Shown here: positions 6,883 to 11,823 of the stretch, one piece after another
Layout: each line of letters opens with the position of its first letter
Numbering within the stretch: the first letter of the stretch is position 1
DNA from: Candidatus Alistipes excrementipullorum
Lineage (GTDB): Bacteria > Bacteroidota > Bacteroidia > Bacteroidales > Rikenellaceae
DNA length: 11,823 nt
Direction: 5' to 3'
NCBI GenBank assembly: GCA_019113665.1
Contig: DXGW01000157.1
Location: 1-11,823, forward strand
The notes under the pieces: model-generated
What the model was told of the DNA's origin: nothing
Database searches by the model: none
The model's input: the letters and a program-made list of their open reading frames with translations, nothing else
Position numbers and translations under genes: made by a program

Positions 6883-7269
6883 ATGGCAGAGGTCGAAAAA
6901 ACGAGATACAGCGACGCGGAACTCGAAGAGTTCAAGCAGATCATTCTCAAAAAACTTGAGGTGGCGCGCGCCGACTATGAGTTGTTGCGTGCGACGATCA
7001 CACACACCTCCGACAACGACACCGAGGACACCTCTCCTACGTACAAGGTCCTGGAAGAGGGCGCCGCAACGTTGTCCAAGGAGGAGAACGGCCGTTTGGC
7101 CACTCACCAGATGAAGTTCATACGCAACCTCGAAATGGCCCTCGTGCGTATCGAGAACAAGACCTACGGAATATGTAAAACCACAGGCAAGCTCATTCCA
7201 AAGGAGCGTCTGATGAAGGTTCCCCACGCCACCGAGTGCATCGAGGCCAAGGAGAGCAGACGCAAATAA
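6883..7269 (+). CDS. TraR/DksA-family RNA polymerase-binding regulator with degenerate zinc finger
   Basis: A 128-residue DksA/TraR homologue, expected to enter the RNA polymerase secondary channel and adjust transcription with ppGpp. The N-terminal coiled-coil hairpin spans about residues 10-90 with an acidic tip (DNDTEDTSP, 44-52); the globular C-terminus has the family core YGICKTTGKLIPKERL (95-110). The four zinc-ligand positions read Cys98, Thr101, Cys119, Ala122, so two of four cysteines are replaced while the spacing (21 residues between the first and third) is intact. As I recall, Pseudomonas DksA2 shows a similar reduced set, and such proteins can work without zinc. In many Bacteroidota, as I remember it, ileS and this gene are followed by lspA; here a terminator and a lipoprotein follow instead. 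Confidence 0.88.
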   Translation: MAEVEKTRYSDAELEEFKQIILKKLEVARADYELLRATITHTSDNDTEDTSPTYKVLEEGAATLSKEENGRLATHQMKFIRNLEMALVRIENKTYGICKTTGKLIPKERLMKVPHATECIEAKESRRK

Positions 7270-7301
7270 CCGGCATATCCGGAATGGTGAAACAATAACG
7301 T

Positions 7302-7337
7302 GAAGACCGGGCAGTGTGAAGACACTGCCCGGTCTTC
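7302..7337 (+). terminator. 16-bp perfect hairpin after the dksA-like gene
   Basis: Bases 7302-7317 pair without mismatch with 7322-7337 around a GAAG loop. It begins 32 bases after the stop. No T-tract follows (CGTTGCAG), so it is either an atypical terminator or a 3' end-protecting structure; a conventional terminator lies about 60 bases further on. Confidence 0.6.
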
Positions 7338-7393
7338 CGTTGCAGTTACGGGGCTGCAACAAGAAGAAACCCCGGAATCAGGCACATCACGAT

Positions 7394-7422
7394 AAAAAAG
7401 CCCGCGACAAGGGCCTTTTTTT
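7394..7422 (+). terminator. Intrinsic terminator with T7 tract
   Basis: A-run plus GCCC (7394-7403), a seven-base loop, and GGGCC followed by seven T (7411-7422). The GC stem is four pairs, extended by A-T pairs past one unpaired C. Together with the upstream hairpin it closes the ileS/dksA region. Confidence 0.65.
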
Positions 7423-7466
7423 ACACAAAAGATCCGGCAGACACACTATCATTCAGCTAATTTCGC

Positions 7467-7474
7467 TATATTTG
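7467..7474 (+). promoter_or_regulatory. -7 box of the second lipoprotein gene
   Basis: TATATTTG is a full TAnnTTTG match; no clear -33 box is seen. The predicted transcript would begin near 7480, right at the base of the hairpin at 7479-7512, and run through an A/T-rich segment (7513-7545) into the lipoprotein frame. Confidence 0.55.
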
Positions 7475-7478
7475 TCAC

Positions 7479-7512
7479 GGATCCGACGACCCGTGCAAAC
7501 GGGCTCGGATCC
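7479..7512 (+). promoter_or_regulatory. GNRA-capped hairpin at the predicted 5' end of the lipoprotein mRNA
   Basis: GGATCCGA (7479-7486) pairs perfectly with TCGGATCC (7505-7512). Inside, CCCGT (7490-7494) pairs with ACGGG (7499-7503) around a GCAA loop, a GNRA-type tetraloop. A short asymmetric internal loop separates the two helices. No T-tract follows, so it is not a standard terminator. A 5' stabilising stem or a regulatory leader structure is plausible; I match it to no known riboswitch. Confidence 0.5.
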
Positions 7513-7545
7513 ATACCTTTAATTAAAAATACCCGACATAAAAGT

Positions 7546-8241
7546 CTGTTTATTAAATTTTCGTCTCTCTTACTTGCAGCCGCAATCCTATTCACATCAT
7601 GTAACAACGGCTCAACAAATTCAGAACACGACGGTACTTATCAGGAACCCACTCCCGAAACAGTATCATTAGACAATGCCGTATTCTCATACTATGGCGA
7701 CCCCTGCTATTCGGGAGAATCGGACCTGTGGATTCTCGAACTGTCCACTACACCGGCCGAGGGAGAATACGTCAAGATCAACGTAAGCGTCAATGCCGAA
7801 CCCGGATTACAGGGCAAACCCGACATCACGTTGCTCAACGGCAGATACAACATGCCTTCGAATTCGGGAGACATGTCGGCCGGCACGTTCAATACCGGAT
7901 ACACCGACACTCAAGACCGTCCCAACGGAGCCGTCGAGATTCCGGCAGGGTCATACTTTGCAAACGTATCCGAGGAATCGGACGAACCTGCCGAAACCGA
8001 CCTGACACCGCAATGGCCTACGGGCAGCGGAGAGTTGCTGCTGCGCTACGCCAACCCCATCGACGGACAATTCACCCTCGATATCGACGGTGCGGAGACA
8101 CCGATCTCGCTGCCCAAGACCGGCGACGAGACAACGTGGAGAACGGCATCGGTTCCCGTGCACATCGCGGCAGGCAAGCACACCGTACGCCTGACGCTGA
8201 CCAAGGGCCGTGCCAACTTCAACTGGTTCTGCTTCCGTTAG
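7546..8241 (+). CDS. Lipoprotein with CBM6-like C-terminal segment; no canonical start codon
   Basis: The frame is open from 7396 to the stop at 8239-8241, yet the first ATG/GTG/TTG in it is ATG 7831, well inside the protein. A textbook lipoprotein signal (FIKF, hydrophobic core, FTSC; Cys at 7600-7602) is encoded upstream. Possible starts are CTG 7546 (used here, 231 residues) or ATT 7552. Inserting one G after 7539 would restore an in-frame ATG-AAA-AGT-CTG. After the lipobox comes a beta-rich part resembling Bacteroidota surface lipoproteins (FSYYGD, GTFNTGY, IPAGSYF). The last 75 residues (LLLRYANPIDGQFTL, WRTASVPVHIAAGKHTVRL, FNWFCF) match the later strands of CBM6/CBM35 carbohydrate-binding modules, whose first third appears missing. 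Probably surface-exposed and glycan-related. It may be a pseudogene or a gene with an unusual start. Confidence 0.7.
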   Translation: MFIKFSSLLLAAAILFTSCNNGSTNSEHDGTYQEPTPETVSLDNAVFSYYGDPCYSGESDLWILELSTTPAEGEYVKINVSVNAEPGLQGKPDITLLNGRYNMPSNSGDMSAGTFNTGYTDTQDRPNGAVEIPAGSYFANVSEESDEPAETDLTPQWPTGSGELLLRYANPIDGQFTLDIDGAETPISLPKTGDETTWRTASVPVHIAAGKHTVRLTLTKGRANFNWFCFR

Positions 8242-8290
8242 GAGCACTAAAATATTATCGTCCGTTGCGCCGCCAGATTGCATGCGGCAG

Positions 8291-8325
8291 GGAGCCGTGC
8301 AGGTGAACGGGTTAGCATCGGCTCC
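8291..8325. other. Imperfect hairpin in the convergent intergenic region
   Basis: GGAGCCG (8291-8297) pairs with CGGCTCC (8319-8325), and TGC (8298-8300) with GCA (8315-8317) past one bulged base. It lies between the convergent lipoprotein and DUF362 genes, next to the longer hairpin at 8338-8380. No function assigned. Confidence 0.35.
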
Positions 8326-8337
8326 CGAAACGGCGAT

Positions 8338-8380
8338 AAGACGAGAGCGGCTGAACAGATTGTTCAGCCGCTCTCGTCTT
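8338..8380. terminator. 20-bp perfect hairpin between convergent genes
   Basis: Bases 8338-8357 pair without mismatch with 8361-8380 around a GAT loop. The lipoprotein stop is 96 bases to the left and the DUF362 stop 18 bases to the right, so the site could terminate transcription from both sides. Neither flank has a T-run, so the mechanism is not a classic intrinsic terminator on sequence alone. Confidence 0.6.
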
Positions 8381-8398
8381 GTCCATATGCGGTCTTTC

Positions 8399-9745
8399 CT
8401 ATCGGAAATCCTTCTCCGTACGCACCAGCTCAATACCTGCGTCCCGCCCCAGATTGCGCGAATAACGCTTGTCATCGGCATTGTCCCAATGCTCGGCCAC
8501 ACCGAGGCTCCCGACAGGCGTACCGTCGCCTTCGGGGTCATAGACCGTGCCCGACGGCGCATTGCCGGCCTGTGCAGCCTCCGAAAGGTACATGTCGGAG
8601 TAATCTACATCGGGCATGTCGGGAAATTCGTTGGTCAGGAAATCGACACCGACCATGTCGATGGCCACAGGATCCTGGCTGGCAAAGAGTGAACAGGGCC
8701 AATCGCCGCCGAAAGGCTGCATCTGCCACTTCGGTCCGGGCTTGCCGCCGACATTGCGGCACCCGTACAGGCCGTCGACAAGGTAGAGCATGCACTTGCC
8801 GCCCAGATCCTCATGGCCCATGAAATCGACGAAGGTTATATATTTAGCCGCACCGTCACGGCTCTGGTTGAAGTTGTTGTGGAAGTTCTTGCGCCAGTCG
8901 GCGTGTATGCTCATCGTGCCGTACCAGTTCTTGCCGCACAGGGTGACACCCTGACCTACATGCCCCTTCAGCAAAGCCATGTTGATAACGTAATCGGCCT
9001 CGGTGAATGCCGTCGAAATGCCGCGGGCCAGCGGTCCGTTGTCCTGCGAGTAGGCCATGGCGTCGGCCTCATACTCGCTTTTGACACGCCCGTCACCGCC
9101 GGCATTGTCCACATAGCGCACATCGGGAAATGCCGCATGGCATTTGTCGAAGAGGTAATCGGTGATAAAGCGGCTCGGCTCGGCCACGATGATGTCCGAC
9201 TGCGGCACGCCGCCCTGCCCGACAAGGCTCTTCAGCAGGGCAAGCACCAGCTGCGGCGAGGCGTTGATCTCCTCGTTGTCGGCATGGGAATAGGTATTGT
9301 TGTTGTTGATCTTGATGGTGACAGTCTCCCCGGCGACATAACCGCGCCCGCCCCGCGAGCGGCTGCTGTTTGCCGACGTGAAAAGCACACTCCAGGCCTC
9401 AGCCGCCGAACCGGTACCTGTAAGGGTGCACAGGGCGCTCCCGACAAGCCAGTCGCAGGCCTCCTGCGAATTGCGGCCGTCAAGGAACCAGAAACCGTCG
9501 CCGCCGTCCCAACGTGCCGCCCCGGGGGCATAACTCCACGCTACCCTGCCGGGAAATACGCCGCGGGCCTCACCTACGGGCGAAAGCGGCTGAAGGGTCT
9601 GCTTCACGGGCAGTTCCGTCCTTATCTCGGGCTGTGCGCAGGCAACCGGAAGCAGAGCCGTAAGACAGATCGCCGCAAGCGGCAGAACCCGGGCGGAAAT
9701 TCCGCGCCGTTCACGTACGGAGCGGAAGATGCAGATGTTTTTCAT
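8399..9745 (-). CDS. Exported DUF362-domain protein
   Basis: A 448-residue protein of the DUF362 family. The N-terminus has a long basic region (RERRGISARV, 11-20), a hydrophobic core (about 21-35) and a possible cleavage or lipidation point at PVACAQ (33-38). The Cys is preceded by P-V-A, a poor lipobox, so signal peptidase I cleavage or lipidation are both possible. The DUF362 core is recognisable in VTIKINNNN (142-150), ASPQLVLALLKSLVGQGGV (162-180), SDIIVAEPS (183-191), the KGHVGQGVTLCGKNWYG block (260-276) and SQDPVAIDMVGVDFL (356-370). No ferredoxin-type four-cysteine cluster, found in some DUF362 proteins, is seen. Biochemical function is unknown; the envelope location is inferred. A possible -7 (TATCTTTA on the - strand, 9794-9787) precedes it. 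Confidence 0.85.
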   Translation of the reverse strand: MKNICIFRSVRERRGISARVLPLAAICLTALLPVACAQPEIRTELPVKQTLQPLSPVGEARGVFPGRVAWSYAPGAARWDGGDGFWFLDGRNSQEACDWLVGSALCTLTGTGSAAEAWSVLFTSANSSRSRGGRGYVAGETVTIKINNNNTYSHADNEEINASPQLVLALLKSLVGQGGVPQSDIIVAEPSRFITDYLFDKCHAAFPDVRYVDNAGGDGRVKSEYEADAMAYSQDNGPLARGISTAFTEADYVINMALLKGHVGQGVTLCGKNWYGTMSIHADWRKNFHNNFNQSRDGAAKYITFVDFMGHEDLGGKCMLYLVDGLYGCRNVGGKPGPKWQMQPFGGDWPCSLFASQDPVAIDMVGVDFLTNEFPDMPDVDYSDMYLSEAAQAGNAPSGTVYDPEGDGTPVGSLGVAEHWDNADDKRYSRNLGRDAGIELVRTEKDFR

Positions 9746-9786
9746 GATATGGTCTATTTATCGGATTATCAAACCTGTAATCATTG

Positions 9787-9794
9787 TAAAGATA
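9787..9794 (-). promoter_or_regulatory. Weak -7 candidate for the DUF362 gene
   Basis: The - strand reads TATCTTTA, one mismatch from TAnnTTTG, about 41 bases before the ATG at 9745. No -33 box is seen. The terminator at 9850-9885 lies upstream, so the DUF362 gene needs its own promoter in this interval. Confidence 0.35.
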
Positions 9795-9849
9795 CGAATA
9801 AATATCGGGAAACCTGTCACATTCACGCCGTAATCTCGCCCGCCAAACC

Positions 9850-9885
9850 AAAAAATTCCGATGCGGCGATTGCCGCATCGGAATT
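9850..9885 (-). terminator. Intrinsic terminator of the ABC exporter gene
   Basis: A perfect 14-bp stem (9854-9867 with 9872-9885) with a four-base loop, followed on the - strand by a run of six T (complement of 9855-9850). It starts 22 bases after the exporter stop codon and separates it from the DUF362 gene. Confidence 0.88.
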
Positions 9886-9907
9886 ATGACTGTCTGCATT
9901 GCAGGCT

Positions 9908-11737
9908 CTATGCGATGTTCTGCATCTCGATAAGTTTGGCGTAGATACCGCCCTTGGCCATCAGCGAAGAGTGTGTACCCTGCTCGGCGATACGGCCCTG
10001 GTCGATCACGATGATCTTGTCGGCATTGTGGATCGTACTCAGACGGTGTGCGATGACCACCGACGTACGTCCCTTGAGCAGCGAATTGAGCGCCTCCTGC
10101 ACCAGCATCTCGCTCTCGGTATCGAGTGCCGACGTAGCCTCGTCGAGAATCAACACCTCGGGGTTCTTGAGCACGGCACGGGCAATGCTCAGGCGCTGGC
10201 GCTGACCGCCCGACAGCTTGACGCCGCGGTCGCCGATATTGGTCTGATACCCTTCGGGGGCCTCCATTATGAAGTTATGGGCATTGGCCACCCTGGCCGC
10301 CTCGACAACCTCGCCATGCGTTGCGCCGGCCTTGCCGAGTGCGATATTGCCCTCGATGGTATCGTTGAAAAGCACGGTCTCCTGAGCCACGACGCTCATG
10401 TGCTCGCGCAGGCTCTCCTGCGTATAGCTGCGTATGCTGCGGCCGTCGATGAGGATATCACCCGACGTAGCATCGTAGAAGCGGGGTATCAGCTCGCTGA
10501 GAGTCGACTTTCCGCCGCCCGACGGGCCTACTATGGCCACGGTCTCGCCCTTGCGTATCTCGAACGAGATGTTGTCGAGGACCTCGCGTGAGCCGTCATA
10601 GCTGAAACATACGTTGCGGAACTCGATACACTCCTTCAGGCCTTCGAACTCCACGGCGTCGGGGGCGTCCGTAATCTCGCTGCGGGCGTCGATTATCGAG
10701 AATATGCGCTCACCGGCCGCAATACCCTGGTTGATGTTGGCGAACTGGTCTATGAACGAACGCACGGGGCGTGTAATCTGCGAGAATGCCGCAATGAAGG
10801 CTATGAACCCTGCGGCGCTCAGCGACCCGTTCATCACGAGCATGCCGCCGAAGATCAGAATGACCGAGACGGCCGATATTCCGAGGAACTCGCTCATGGG
10901 CGATGCCAGCTGCTGCTTGCGGGCCATCGAGAGGACCAGACGCGTAAATTCGGCATTCAGGTTGCGGAACTTGCGCTTCACATACCCCTCGGCCGTATAG
11001 CTCTTTACCACCTTGATGCCCGAAAGAGCCTCGTCGAGGACGCTCACCATGTCGCCCATGCGCTCCTGACCCTTCTTGGCCGGGTGACGCAGACGCTTCA
11101 CGATGCTGCCGATGACCACACCCACAAGCGGGAGGAAGATGATCGAGAAGACCGACAGCTCCCACGATATGCTGAACATCAGGAAGAGGAATCCGATGAT
11201 GAGGAAAGGCTCGCGGAAGGCTACCTGCAGGGTATTGGTGATGCAGAACTGCACCATCATCACGTCCGACGTGATCTTCGATATGATGTCGCCCTTGCGC
11301 TGGTCGCTGAAATAGCCGACGTTCATACCGATTATGTTCTCGAACATGTCGTTGCGCATGCGCTGGAGCGTATTGGCACGCATCGACTCGACGGTATAGC
11401 CGCCCAGATAACGGAACAGGTTGCTCAGGAAGTTGGTAACAAGCAGCACGACCGCCAGCAACAGCAGCACGTTGACGACCTTGTACTCGCCGAAGGTAAT
11501 GGTATAGAGATAATTGAGAAACTCCGACAGGAAATCTCCGTTAAGGCGGATTTTGGGCATCTCGTAGACGGGCGTAAACTGGTACCCTTCCGAGAACATC
11601 GTATCCAGGATCGGAATGATCATCACGTAGTTGAACGTGTTGAATACGGCATGCAAGGCTGCATAGAAGAAATAGGGGACGGCGTAGCGGCTCAACGGTT
11701 TTGCAAACCCCAGCAGCCTTATATATGTTTTGAACAT
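9908..11737 (-). CDS. MsbA-like ABC transporter, fused permease and ATPase
   Basis: A 609-residue half-transporter of the lipid/multidrug exporter type, expected to act as a homodimer in the inner membrane. The transmembrane domain (about 1-340) has hydrophobic segments near 18-45, 87-108, 175-212 and 285-325, with EALSGIKVVKSYTAE (236-250) as the conserved intracellular-loop region. The nucleotide-binding domain has Walker A GPSGGGKST (404-412), Q-loop Gln452, signature LSGGQ (508-512), Walker B VLILDE (528-533), D-loop SALD (536-539) and H-loop His564. All ATPase residues are present. MsbA (lipid A flippase) is the nearest named relative by layout, but the substrate cannot be read from sequence. 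The start is ATG at 11737, with a -7 box about 35 bases upstream and its own terminator downstream. Confidence 0.93.
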   Translation of the reverse strand: MFKTYIRLLGFAKPLSRYAVPYFFYAALHAVFNTFNYVMIIPILDTMFSEGYQFTPVYEMPKIRLNGDFLSEFLNYLYTITFGEYKVVNVLLLLAVVLLVTNFLSNLFRYLGGYTVESMRANTLQRMRNDMFENIIGMNVGYFSDQRKGDIISKITSDVMMVQFCITNTLQVAFREPFLIIGFLFLMFSISWELSVFSIIFLPLVGVVIGSIVKRLRHPAKKGQERMGDMVSVLDEALSGIKVVKSYTAEGYVKRKFRNLNAEFTRLVLSMARKQQLASPMSEFLGISAVSVILIFGGMLVMNGSLSAAGFIAFIAAFSQITRPVRSFIDQFANINQGIAAGERIFSIIDARSEITDAPDAVEFEGLKECIEFRNVCFSYDGSREVLDNISFEIRKGETVAIVGPSGGGKSTLSELIPRFYDATSGDILIDGRSIRSYTQESLREHMSVVAQETVLFNDTIEGNIALGKAGATHGEVVEAARVANAHNFIMEAPEGYQTNIGDRGVKLSGGQRQRLSIARAVLKNPEVLILDEATSALDTESEMLVQEALNSLLKGRTSVVIAHRLSTIHNADKIIVIDQGRIAEQGTHSSLMAKGGIYAKLIEMQNIA

Positions 11738-11771
11738 GAGCGGTCGGTTTATCTTATTCGATTACGAATGA

Positions 11772-11779
11772 CAAATATA
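11772..11779 (-). promoter_or_regulatory. -7 box of the ABC exporter promoter
   Basis: The - strand reads TATATTTG, a full TAnnTTTG match. The expected start of transcription is near 11765, about 28 bases before the ATG. No clean TTTG is found at the -33 position. Confidence 0.55.
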
Positions 11780-11823
11780 ATAAAACTATTGCAATTCGCA
11801 CCATGACATGGCTTTCATCTCTC

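Noticed and set aside
3361..7362. Two very long - strand open frames (663 and 664 codons) opposite ileS and the dksA-like gene
   Set aside because: They run antisense to clearly real proteins, show no recognisable domain, and arise because the sense genes use few codons that give stops on the other strand.
8399..9745. Tat signal on the DUF362 protein (RERRG near the N-terminus)
   Set aside because: The residues after the arginine pair do not fit the S/T-R-R-x-F-L-K pattern; an ordinary Sec signal with a basic N-region is simpler.
8813..9889. Long + strand open frame opposite the DUF362 gene
   Set aside because: Antisense shadow; the - strand frame has a signal peptide and DUF362 motifs.
11084..11806. 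240-codon + strand open frame opposite the ABC exporter
   Set aside because: Low-complexity charged product with no domain; it is antisense to a well-conserved transporter.

Overview
The window looks like chromosome from a member of the Bacteroidota, most likely an Alistipes-like Rikenellaceae. The grounds are high-GC coding sequence between AT-rich leaders, repeated Bacteroidota-type -7 boxes (TAnnTTTG) upstream of genes, small BACON-like and CBM-like lipoproteins, a long eukaryote-like isoleucyl-tRNA synthetase and a TraR/DksA protein directly after it. The genus is an inference; the phylum is well supported.

Layout: (1) 75-1381 holds a HAD-type phosphatase (+) and a YqaA/DedA-type small membrane protein (-), convergent with overlapping stop codons. 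(2) 1450-2522 holds a GNAT acetyltransferase (+), divergent from yqaA, and a small lipoprotein (+) with its own consensus promoter but no ordinary start codon in front of its signal peptide. (3) 2616-7269 is the housekeeping core on the + strand: apt, ileS and a dksA-like gene, each with its own promoter candidate; a strong terminator separates apt from ileS. (4) 7270-8241 holds a 16-bp hairpin, an intrinsic terminator, a promoter, a GNRA-capped hairpin at the predicted 5' end of the transcript, and a second lipoprotein (CBM6-like C-terminus) that also lacks a usable ATG/GTG/TTG before its signal peptide. (5) 8242-11737 holds two - strand genes: an exported DUF362 protein and an MsbA-like ABC exporter. 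The exporter ends in a U-tracted terminator; the DUF362 gene ends near a 20-bp perfect hairpin.

Most genes are ordinary and look individually transcribed. The unusual material is: an isoleucyl-tRNA synthetase whose HXGH signature reads GIHH; a DksA-family protein keeping only two of four zinc cysteines; two lipoproteins whose signal peptides are in frame but whose start codons are ATA or lost by one base; a nine-codon upstream ORF with a Shine-Dalgarno-like site just before the first of these; and several long perfect hairpins between genes. I see no CRISPR array, tRNA, rRNA, transposase, phage gene or recognisable defence system.
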